32,612 nt of DNA, from positions 1 through 32,612 of the forward strand of contig NZ_CAUWHO010000022.1 of the NCBI RefSeq assembly GCF_963558545.1. Reading direction: 5' to 3'. The position numbers were made by a program, and so were the translations under genes. How positions within the stretch are numbered: position 1 is the stretch's first letter; each line of letters opens with the position of its first letter. The notes under the pieces were generated by a model, which saw only the letters and a list, made by a program, of their open reading frames with translations, was not told where the DNA came from and made no database searches. Shown here one piece after another: positions 16,310-23,681 of the stretch. The DNA is from Tyzzerella sp963558545. Lineage in GTDB: Bacteria > Bacillota > Clostridia > Lachnospirales > CAG-274.

Positions 16310-17179
16310 CTACTTTCTTATAAACCTACTAACCCTTGAAACCATACTTGCCGTTTGATTTATAGTCATCATATTTATTCCACTACTTCCTAAACCTATC
16401 ATAAACTGTTGTAAAAATTGTGGTGTTTTAATACCCATTATCATACAGGCTATACCAAAAAATATATTTCCATTTGCAACTACTCCAAAACCTAACTTTA
16501 TCATTGCAAGTTGTATAACAACAGTTACACTATTTTGTATAAACATTTTTATGTATGGTGCAAACACCCCGTTGTCGCTATCAATAAGTCCTACGCAAGC
16601 TATCGGAACGCCAAGTCTTAAAATAAGCATTTCAAGTCCTCGTTTTATAAACTGAAATACTAAAATTAAGTAACATATGAAAAATATAAGTAGTCCTACT
16701 AACGCAAATAAACCTAATCCTAAAAAATATGTTTCAAAAACTTGCATTAAACTAGGTAATGTTACAAGTCCTACTGCATCTAACATTTCATTTATAAAAT
16801 CTATTGATATATTTACAAATATTTCATATAAAAAGTTAAATGAAAATATTATAATAAGCCCCTTACAAAAACCTATAACTATATTTTCAACAGACATTGA
16901 AGGGTCGCCATCACTACCTATTATATATGTATCAAATATCTTCTTTAAAAATTTAAAAATCAAAAAAGCTACTCCAAAACTTGTAGTAACTTGAAATAAC
17001 TTCCCAAAAAATATATCACTTTTGCTATTATCTAATATTGTATTTTGAAAAATAGAACCATCGCTTATATGATTTTCTACCCAAAACACTATATTTATAA
17101 GACTTGCAAACAAAATATCTGCAATAGGAAATGCATCTTTGAAAAAGTCAGTTATTAAAGCTTCTAATATCTTTGTCAT
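16310..17179 (-). CDS. VirB6/TrbL-like polytopic channel protein
   Basis: The 289-residue product has an N-terminal amphipathic region and about six membrane segments (near 62-80, 98-122, 150-175, 180-200, 218-245, 248-265), with a C-terminal tail ending in basic residues. This is the pattern of VirB6/TrbL, the core inner-membrane channel of type IV secretion. Its position after virD4 and the VirB2-like gene and before PrgI/VirB4 is the standard order. AGGAG precedes ATG 17179. Confidence 0.8.
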   Translation of the reverse strand: MTKILEALITDFFKDAFPIADILFASLINIVFWVENHISDGSIFQNTILDNSKSDIFFGKLFQVTTSFGVAFLIFKFLKKIFDTYIIGSDGDPSMSVENIVIGFCKGLIIIFSFNFLYEIFVNISIDFINEMLDAVGLVTLPSLMQVFETYFLGLGLFALVGLLIFFICYLILVFQFIKRGLEMLILRLGVPIACVGLIDSDNGVFAPYIKMFIQNSVTVVIQLAMIKLGFGVVANGNIFFGIACMIMGIKTPQFLQQFMIGLGSSGINMMTINQTASMVSRVSRFIRK

Positions 17180-17191
17180 ATATTAACACTC

Positions 17192-17557
17192 CTAAACTGC
17201 CGTTCCACCTATTTTAAAATAGTGTGCAACAACATTAACAATAACACTAGCACTCATTATAAGTATATAACACAAAATAACTGCTTTTGTCTTTTTATCA
17301 TACTGCTTACCTTCCATTTCATCATCACTTGCTTTCTTTTTAAATTGATACAAAGCAATAAAAAATGGTGTCGCAACTGTTGCTAGTAACATTACAACTT
17401 TTGAAGCATCTTGTAACATTTGTTTAGCACCTTCTGTTATTGGGTTGTTCATTAAATCATTTGCAAATGCTAAATTTGTTTTCATCAATATCATTGAAAC
17501 TACTAAAGCATAAAAAGATACTACTTTGTCATTAATTTTTTTAATAAATTTTGTCAT
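17192..17557 (-). CDS. VirB2/TrbC-like small membrane protein with signal peptide
   Basis: The 121-residue product has a probable signal sequence (about 13-32, ending LAFA before ND), then two further membrane segments (about 50-70 and 92-112) with a charged loop between (QFKKKASDDEMEGKQYDKK). This topology is that of VirB2/TrbC-type pilin-like subunits, called Maff2 or similar in clostridial elements. It is encoded between virD4 and the VirB6-like gene. AAAGGAG precedes ATG 17557. The assignment rests on topology and place, not on a conserved motif. Confidence 0.65.
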   Translation of the reverse strand: MTKFIKKINDKVVSFYALVVSMILMKTNLAFANDLMNNPITEGAKQMLQDASKVVMLLATVATPFFIALYQFKKKASDDEMEGKQYDKKTKAVILCYILIMSASVIVNVVAHYFKIGGTAV

Positions 17558-17569
17558 AATTAATCTCCT

Positions 17570-19432
17570 TTACATTTCATAATCTTTAAGTTCTTCTGCT
17601 AATGTTTTATAAAAATTATTCCATAGCTTAATCTCTATTTGACTACTTAATTTTTTAGGGCGTTTTTCTTGCCTTTCTGCTATAACTTGTCTATTGTGTT
17701 CTTTGTCCCCTAGCCCATACATTTTGTTAAATTTCCAACTTGACAAATCAGGTGCATAAAAAATTGCATTATTACCACTTTTTAAAACAAGTGTGTTAGG
17801 TCGTTGTATTTTTTTAATCTCAATAGGTGTTAAAAGTGGTCTTTCTATGTAACTTGTGCTAGATGTAAAGCTATTTTTTGCATTACTCTCTGTAACATTT
17901 ATAGCAGTGTATGTACCTAGTTTTTTAGACATTTCATCAAGTGTTCCTATATCTTCACTTTTAAGATATATTAAAGTTTCTGCGTTGTCTTTAAGTGTAC
18001 TTGCCGTATTTTCATCATACACCTTTATAAACTGTGCAAAACTTTGTATAAATAAATTAAATCTAATGCCATAACCTGCAGATACTGTCATTTTAGACTC
18101 CATACCATTAATAGCAGGGTAGTTACCAAACTCATCAAGATTAAAATTAACTCTTATAGGTAACCTATTACCATTAGCTTTTGCATTTTTTATAAGAGAG
18201 TTATGATACTGACTTATAAATAATCCTGCAAGTGAATTATATGTTTCTTTTTGGTCAGGTAATATTATAAATATAGCTCTTCTTTTACTACTATCATTTA
18301 TATCAAAGTCTGTTTTTTTACTCATTTCATATATAAAAGGATTTGAAAAAAGCCTTAATGTAGATAATGCCGAAGTAAAAAAGCTACCCCTTGTTTTTTC
18401 AGGTGCAACAAGCGATATACTTGCTTTCATTTTTGCAGGGTGGTTATCAGGTAATTCTTGTATATATTTATTAAGTGGTGTTTTTCCATTTTCATCGGAT
18501 ATACACATTTTTGATAAAAAATTATATACATTAGTTAAGTTTTGATATTCAGGATTATTTTTATTTTCTATAACTACAAGTAATATTGCAAAAGCAAGTA
18601 TAGATTTTTCTCCATTTTCCCAAATAGGTTCTGTACTACCTTTTTGTACTAGCATATCAACTATATCTTCTACACTATCAATAGCTCTTGTTATATCTCC
18701 TTCATTTACATAATCAATAACATTTTGTAAAAAGTTATAACTATTACTTTTTTCAGGTTCTTCAAAATCAAGTGCTATTACCTCATATCCTAGATTTTTC
18801 AGAAACTCATTTGTATAACAAAACAACTCGCCTTTAGGGTCTGATAAAATCATATTTTCCCCTGCTAATGCTTGTACACCTATTGTTTGTAACAAAACAT
18901 TTCGCCCTTTACCACTTCTTGTAGCCCCAAGTATTATTGAGTGGGTGTCATCATCGTTATAATAAATTTTTTCTTTGCTATTAACTTTTTCTAAACCTAA
19001 AGATATACCACCTTTTTGAAACTTATATTTTTCAAAAATTTCTTCAGATACTTTCCTGTTGGCAAGTAACAACCTTGTCATTTTGTTATCTTCTAGTATG
19101 TTATAAGCAAAAGTTTTATCAAACTTTTCTTTTTCTAAAAACCAACTAGAACCATATTGATATTTATTTTTTATAGGCTTTGGTATGAAAATACCGTCCA
19201 TTATTTCAATATTTACTTCATCATACTTTAAATATTTTCTCTCACTATCGCTAAGCCAATAACCTATAAAAATAGTTATTAAAATAGTTGAGCATAAAAA
19301 AAGCAAAATATTTGAGTTGTTTATAATAATAAACTTACCTAAAAATACTTTGCTAAATGCCATTGTTATTACTGATGATAAAGGTATGCTAAGTGTTAGA
19401 GCATAACCTAAAATTTTAAATAGTTTCTTCAT
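17570..19432 (-). CDS. virD4: VirD4/TraG-type coupling ATPase
   Basis: The 620-residue protein has two N-terminal membrane segments (about 10-32 and 40-60), Walker A GATRSGKG (169-176), the DPKGE motif (198-202) and Walker B NLDEFGNYPAI (about 431-441). These define the VirD4/TraG coupling proteins, which bring the relaxase-DNA complex to the secretion channel. The C-terminal all-alpha region, between about residues 250 and 400, probably chooses the substrate. The start overlaps the end of ssb by 17 bases, suggesting coupled translation. Confidence 0.93.
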   Translation of the reverse strand: MKKLFKILGYALTLSIPLSSVITMAFSKVFLGKFIIINNSNILLFLCSTILITIFIGYWLSDSERKYLKYDEVNIEIMDGIFIPKPIKNKYQYGSSWFLEKEKFDKTFAYNILEDNKMTRLLLANRKVSEEIFEKYKFQKGGISLGLEKVNSKEKIYYNDDDTHSIILGATRSGKGRNVLLQTIGVQALAGENMILSDPKGELFCYTNEFLKNLGYEVIALDFEEPEKSNSYNFLQNVIDYVNEGDITRAIDSVEDIVDMLVQKGSTEPIWENGEKSILAFAILLVVIENKNNPEYQNLTNVYNFLSKMCISDENGKTPLNKYIQELPDNHPAKMKASISLVAPEKTRGSFFTSALSTLRLFSNPFIYEMSKKTDFDINDSSKRRAIFIILPDQKETYNSLAGLFISQYHNSLIKNAKANGNRLPIRVNFNLDEFGNYPAINGMESKMTVSAGYGIRFNLFIQSFAQFIKVYDENTASTLKDNAETLIYLKSEDIGTLDEMSKKLGTYTAINVTESNAKNSFTSSTSYIERPLLTPIEIKKIQRPNTLVLKSGNNAIFYAPDLSSWKFNKMYGLGDKEHNRQVIAERQEKRPKKLSSQIEIKLWNNFYKTLAEELKDYEM

Positions 19433-19784
19433 CTGTTATCCCTTTACTCTCATTTTCGGTATTTTCTTTTTTATCTAACAACTCTACTTCTTCTACAATA
19501 AATTCTGTAAAAGTTTTAGTTTTATTGTTTTCATCTTTCCAAGTCTTATTTTTTAAATAACCTATTATACCTATTTTTTTACCTTTAGTACAATATTTAC
19601 TTATAAATTCTGCTATTTTGCCAAACGCTACAAAATTAACAAAATCTACATTCGGCTCTTCTTCTTTTTTGTATTTTCTCTCTACGGCTAGAGCAAAATT
19701 AAGTATGGCAATAGGCTCTACTCCTTGTGAATACTTAATTTCAGGGTTGGCAGTAAGTCTACCACTAAAGATTGATTTGTTCAT
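19416..19784 (-). CDS. ssb: Single-stranded DNA-binding protein
   Basis: The 122-residue product has an OB-fold of SSB type: SGRLTANPEIKY at the start, the central FVNFVAFGKIAEFISKYCTKG and the strand IIGYLKNKTW. The last 15 residues are acidic but end DEETI, not the usual DDDIPF that binds partner proteins. It would protect transferred or replicating single-stranded DNA. Conjugative elements often carry their own ssb. It starts 4 bases after the stop of the broken small ORF and overlaps virD4. Confidence 0.9.
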   Translation of the reverse strand: MNKSIFSGRLTANPEIKYSQGVEPIAILNFALAVERKYKKEEEPNVDFVNFVAFGKIAEFISKYCTKGKKIGIIGYLKNKTWKDENNKTKTFTEFIVEEVELLDKKENTENESKGITDEETI

Positions 19785-19788
19785 TTTT

Positions 19789-19928
19789 TTAAACTCCTTT
19801 TTTTATAATTTTCATTTTCCCACTTGTCTTATGTAATATTTCCATAGCATCAGATGTGTTTTTTACAATAAGCCGATTTTGTGGATTTAATTTTTTTGTT
19901 TTTTTGTTAGATTTTTACCATTTTTCAT
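19789..19928 (-). pseudogene. Frameshifted small ORF, DUF6906-like, possible programmed -1 shift
   Basis: A first-class ribosome site (AAGGAGG, spacing 6) precedes ATG 19926-19928. The zero frame reads 13 codons (MKNGKNLTKKQKN) and stops at TAA 19887-19889. The -1 frame continues LNPQNRLIVKNTSDAMEILH and ends in GV at TAA 19789-19791, four bases before ssb. Joined, they give about 46 residues matching the layout of small clostridial proteins I recall as DUF6906 (start MKNGK, then LNPxNxLIVK). The shift lies in a run of seven A forming A AAA AAT, a plausible slippery heptamer. So it is a pseudogene, a sequencing error in a homopolymer, or real frameshifting. Confidence 0.6.
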
Positions 19929-19943
19929 ACTGCACCTCCTTTC

Positions 19944-21824
19944 TCAAGGCTCTATTTCAAAATTGTCTTCTATCTGTATTTCTTCCTGCTTAAAAACTTG
20001 CTCATATATATTTTTTACAAAAATTAACATGTCATCTCGTTGTTTTTGGTCCATATTACTGTTTGGTATTAAATCTAGGTCTTTGCTTTTACTATAAATA
20101 TCCCATTTGTAACCACCTATATTTTCGCCTTGTTCATTTTTAGCTACAAAAATCATATTTCTATCTATATCCTGATAAATATCGTTGTTTTTAAATGCTT
20201 TTAAAAGTTTTTCTTTAGGTATATTTGTATTTTTTATTAAAAAGCAATATAGTTCTTCATTGTCGCCTTTCTCTGATAAATTAAATTTTGTACTTGAGAG
20301 ATATTCTTTAGGTACATATTTAACTGCTTCTGAGTTTAGTTCCAAAGCTTTTTCATAAAATTCTTTATTCTTATATTTTTGTGGTATTTCTTGTATAGCT
20401 ATCGCTCTTTCTGTTACTGCATCATATAATAAATTTTTATTTTCTTGCAATATTTCATCAGGCACTGCCCTTATAAAACACCCCCAATAATTAACTGCTT
20501 TTTTACACATTTCAACATCTTTAAATTTGTCAGGAATTAAGTCTATCATTTCTGTATCTTTCCAGAAACAATATTCCCAAAATTTAACATCTTCTACTAA
20601 ATCTTTATACCCATTATCCTCTAAATTCTTAATAAATTTATCTTTAGGATAATATTTAATTCCACCCATAAAATAAGCCTCATAACCAATAGGGTCTTTA
20701 TCAATCTTACACTTATTTATCGCTTCTGTAAATTTTGAATTTTCTATCTTTTTTTCTAATATTTGCTCATCATAGACTTTTATTTTACTAATAGCTCTGT
20801 CTATTTCTCTTTGTTCTATTTTATCATTATTAAAATGTAATCCCTGAAATATATATTGTTCTATTATATTTTCTAACTTAAACGAGCTTGTATCAACTTG
20901 TTCTTTTTCAAATTCTCCTAAGCAAAATAATAAGCTCCCCTGTTGTTCTTGAAATTTTTCTAATAGAGTTTTTATATCTTTTATGCTATCGTCTTTTATA
21001 CTATACTTTTTAATTACTAGTAAATCATTATGTCTATTATAACTATAATCTTCTCTATCATAATTTAAAAACAACTTATCTGCTATTTCTTCGGCTTCTT
21101 CTTTATCAAAAACAATTTGATTAATAACTTCATCATAATATCCTTTATACATTTTAATTGCATAAAACTCTCTATTTGAAAGTATATTTTCTGAATTATA
21201 ATCTTTTTTTGTCTTGATATATAAGTTTAATAATTTAATATTAAAATCTTCCCAAAAAATCCCTGAATTTTTAGGTTGCATCCCTAAAACTTTTGTATTA
21301 TTAAATAAGTTTTCTGCAAATTCTATAACATTTTTACTATCTTCAAATATTTCAAAAAGTTCATCTTTTCTTATAAAATCTAATTGTAGTTCTATCTCTT
21401 CTCTAAAATAATCATATGCAAAGTTTCTATCTATAAACTTACCATTTTCATTTATACTAAATGGAAATTTTTCTTCTGCAACTTCAAATACTTTATTTCT
21501 ATCTTCATATTCCATATTTTGAAGAATATATTTACATTCTTCAAAAGTAATTTCTTTATCTAAGTTATCTAATTTTAAATCATATTTAACATCGTCTTCA
21601 TATAAACCACTTAAATTTATAGCTTCTTTTAAATTATTTGTCTTTAGCATATAATTTTTATAAGATAAAGATGTTTCTCGCATATCTTTATCTTTATTTT
21701 TAAATTCTTTAAGACATACTTCAAATTCACTTTCTAATTCTGTTTTAGCCTTATGTTCATCTTCATAGAAATAAACTTCTCCATCGTTATTATAAATTTT
21801 TTCTAATTCATATATATTTTGCAT
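19944..21824 (-). CDS. Large unknown protein with DUF4116-like repeats and a primase-shared C-terminal module
   Basis: About 626 residues from ATG 21824, chosen because GAAAGGTG lies just upstream; the frame also opens at 21863, inside the relaxase gene. The first 350 residues are acidic, helical and unrecognised. Around 420-520 there are about three imperfect 28-residue helical repeats of the form IPxxxKxxEFxxKAVxxxxxxIxxVPxxx, reminiscent of DUF4116. The last approximately 100 residues are nearly identical to the end of the primase-like protein at 23682-25571, including NEELYCFL, a long perfect stretch and GGYKWDIYSKS. The DNA there is also nearly identical, implying recent duplication or gene conversion. 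It lies directly after the relaxase, so a role in DNA transfer or processing is likely but unproven. Confidence 0.7.
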   Translation of the reverse strand: MQNIYELEKIYNNDGEVYFYEDEHKAKTELESEFEVCLKEFKNKDKDMRETSLSYKNYMLKTNNLKEAINLSGLYEDDVKYDLKLDNLDKEITFEECKYILQNMEYEDRNKVFEVAEEKFPFSINENGKFIDRNFAYDYFREEIELQLDFIRKDELFEIFEDSKNVIEFAENLFNNTKVLGMQPKNSGIFWEDFNIKLLNLYIKTKKDYNSENILSNREFYAIKMYKGYYDEVINQIVFDKEEAEEIADKLFLNYDREDYSYNRHNDLLVIKKYSIKDDSIKDIKTLLEKFQEQQGSLLFCLGEFEKEQVDTSSFKLENIIEQYIFQGLHFNNDKIEQREIDRAISKIKVYDEQILEKKIENSKFTEAINKCKIDKDPIGYEAYFMGGIKYYPKDKFIKNLEDNGYKDLVEDVKFWEYCFWKDTEMIDLIPDKFKDVEMCKKAVNYWGCFIRAVPDEILQENKNLLYDAVTERAIAIQEIPQKYKNKEFYEKALELNSEAVKYVPKEYLSSTKFNLSEKGDNEELYCFLIKNTNIPKEKLLKAFKNNDIYQDIDRNMIFVAKNEQGENIGGYKWDIYSKSKDLDLIPNSNMDQKQRDDMLIFVKNIYEQVFKQEEIQIEDNFEIEP

Positions 21825-21852
21825 AATAAACACACCTTTCATTAATTTTATT

Positions 21853-23085
21853 TTATCTTTCATTTTCCCAATCTATTTGAGATTTATTTTGCATTTTTAA
21901 AGCTAGCTCTTTTTTAGCTTCTTTGCTTTCTGCTTTGTTTCTAAAACTAGCTTTATTTTTATTTTTGTTTTCTTCTCTAGTCATAAAATTTATAAGGCTA
22001 GACATTAACCCTAAAATTTGCTTATTTTCAAACTGTGTTTGATTTTGCTCAAATTCTTCTTTTTTGTATTCAAATTCTTTTTGGTTAAACTCTTTACAAA
22101 TTTTCAAAATTTGATTACCTGCAAATTTTAAAAGTTCATCTTCTGCTTGCTTTACATTTTTATCAATATATTTTTCATTTTTAGAGCTAAATTCTGTTAC
22201 ATCTTTTATAGATTTTATGTAATTATAGTAGCTAGTTCTAACTTCTAAATTATTAGCTATTATTTTTTTGCTAATTGTATCTAAATGATTTTTTATATCT
22301 TGGGGCATAAATTTATAATTTAATCTACCTGTTTTAGGCAACTGTTTTTTTAGAAGATAAATATCGTGTATTATATTTTCAATATAATTATCTTTTAAGT
22401 TAATATTAAAAATCTTACTGTCGTTCATATCTTCATCAAAAGATTTTATCTCTTGTAAAATTTTTCTGTAATCTTCATCAGATATATCAAACATATCTTT
22501 TAAAGAATTTTCATAATCTTTTTGGCTTTCGTTCTTCAAATTATAAATATCTTGTAGTTCATCTTTAAATATGTAATTGGTTAAAGATTTTCTTATATTA
22601 GCAAAATTTTGTTTAGGTATAGAAGTTCTTAATATTTCTTGATTTTTATCCCAAGCCATAAAGTGCATATGTGGGTGTCCTTTTTCCATATGTACAGAAC
22701 AAACATACTCAAAATCTTCCACTTTTATCCCCATTTGTTTTGCAATTTTGCTAGCATTATTTTTTATCATTTCTTCCCAAGATTTTCTATCATCATAATT
22801 TTTCTTTAAGGCATCTTCTTCTTTAAGAGATATTACACACTTATAAAGTGTAGTTTTATTTTTAGATTTTTCTTTTATATGATTTTTGATAATACCAAAA
22901 TCATTTATTTCTCCAAAAGTGTCATACCCTAAATTTGAAACTTTTCCAAAGCAACAAAAATTTTTCCCATCATTATACATTGCTCCACTTCTTGTACAAA
23001 TGTACTTAAAATGATTGACATTAAGTTTAGTAGTATTAGCTTTGTTTGGGTGGTTAAATTTAAGTTTGAAAACTACATCTTTCAT
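21853..23085 (-). CDS. MobP-type (MobL/MobP3-like) relaxase
   Basis: The 410-residue protein has the N-terminal pattern seen in Bacillota MobL/MobP3 relaxases, with Tyr28 in HFKYICTRSGAM as a candidate nicking residue, and a metal-binding His motif HMEKGHPHMHF (His132, 137, 139, 141). The C-terminal half is helical and charged, ending with a Gln/Glu-rich coiled-coil-like stretch (about 330-365). It would nick oriT and lead the DNA strand into the recipient. The start overlaps the ribbon-helix-helix gene as ATGA. The candidate nick site of MobP type lies about 500 bases upstream at 23606-23612, supporting the class. Confidence 0.85.
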   Translation of the reverse strand: MKDVVFKLKFNHPNKANTTKLNVNHFKYICTRSGAMYNDGKNFCCFGKVSNLGYDTFGEINDFGIIKNHIKEKSKNKTTLYKCVISLKEEDALKKNYDDRKSWEEMIKNNASKIAKQMGIKVEDFEYVCSVHMEKGHPHMHFMAWDKNQEILRTSIPKQNFANIRKSLTNYIFKDELQDIYNLKNESQKDYENSLKDMFDISDEDYRKILQEIKSFDEDMNDSKIFNINLKDNYIENIIHDIYLLKKQLPKTGRLNYKFMPQDIKNHLDTISKKIIANNLEVRTSYYNYIKSIKDVTEFSSKNEKYIDKNVKQAEDELLKFAGNQILKICKEFNQKEFEYKKEEFEQNQTQFENKQILGLMSSLINFMTREENKNKNKASFRNKAESKEAKKELALKMQNKSQIDWENER

Positions 23086-23483
23086 TTATCCACCTTATAA
23101 TCTTTACTTGTTACATAAACATAACCTTTTTTCTTATTTTCTACTAAAGCTTCTTCTAAATTTCGTCTGTGTTCAGGTGGCACAAATCTATATAAAACAT
23201 CTGCCAAAGCAAAATGACTACTAGCACTCATTACTGCTCCTTTTGACGATATAGCAATAAGTCTATTCATATATGGATTTAATGTAGCTTCTAATTCTTC
23301 ATTAATCATTTGCCTTAAAAAGCTAATTTCATCTTTATATGAATTTATAGAAAGTCCTTTGTCGATAAATTCACGAATTGCCATTGAAACATTGCCATTA
23401 TGATGTTTATTTGCATATTTTTCTAATTGTTCTTTTTTATGTTTTGGAATTTTAAACGGAATATACTCCAATTGCTCTTTCAT
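23082..23483 (-). CDS. Ribbon-helix-helix relaxosome accessory protein
   Basis: The 133-residue product starts with a short strand (YIPFKIPKHKKEQLEKYA) and two helices (VSMAIREFIDKGL) typical of ribbon-helix-helix DNA binders, followed by a helical C-terminal domain. Such MobC/NikA-like proteins bind oriT and help the relaxase; many also repress their own operon. It is the first gene to the left of the candidate oriT and overlaps the relaxase gene by 4 bases. AAAAGGAG precedes ATG 23483. Confidence 0.75.
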   Translation of the reverse strand: MKEQLEYIPFKIPKHKKEQLEKYANKHHNGNVSMAIREFIDKGLSINSYKDEISFLRQMINEELEATLNPYMNRLIAISSKGAVMSASSHFALADVLYRFVPPEHRRNLEEALVENKKKGYVYVTSKDYKVDK

Positions 23484-23556
23484 AATAAACCACTCCTTTT
23501 AGGTATGCATATTTCAGTGTTACAAAAATGTTACTCTAATATTTAAAGTAACACCG

Positions 23557-23574
23557 TTGTAGGCTAGCCTACAA
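23557..23574. repeat. 18-bp perfect palindrome in oriT region
   Basis: TTGTAGGCTAGCCTACAA is a complete palindrome without a spacer, well suited to bind a symmetric dimer such as the ribbon-helix-helix protein encoded just to the left. Confidence 0.7.
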
Positions 23575-23624
23575 GCTGTTTTCAAGGTGTGTGGTAACAC
23601 ACCTTATCCTGCCTTACCACCTAA

Positions 23625-23642
23625 AAGGTGGGCAAGGTGGGC
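23625..23642 (+). repeat. Tandem 9-bp direct repeats in oriT region
   Basis: AAGGTGGGC occurs twice end to end, and AAGGTGTGT at 23584-23592 is a third related copy. They lie just 3' of the predicted nick and may be binding sites for relaxase or its partner. Confidence 0.6.
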
Positions 23643-23681
23643 AAAGCCCATAGCTTTTAAGCCAAAAAATAAAAAATTTAA

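Larger units (their letters stand above)
23484..23681. other. Candidate origin of transfer (oriT) with IncP/MobP-type nick motif
   Basis: This 198-base gene-free interval lies between the primase-like gene and the relaxosome genes and is much more GC-rich and repeat-rich than its surroundings. A perfect 9-bp inverted repeat (AAGGTGTGT at 23584-23592, mirrored at 23597-23605) is followed at once by TTATCCTG^C, the nick region consensus of IncP-type relaxases, with predicted cleavage between 23611 and 23612 on the + strand. Further elements are an inverted repeat TGTTACT/AGTAACA (23529-23553), an 18-bp palindrome (23557-23574), an inverted repeat CCACCT/AGGTGG (23617-23631), tandem 9-bp repeats and GGGCaaaGCCC (23639-23649). 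Promoters for the relaxase genes probably overlap. Confidence 0.78.
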
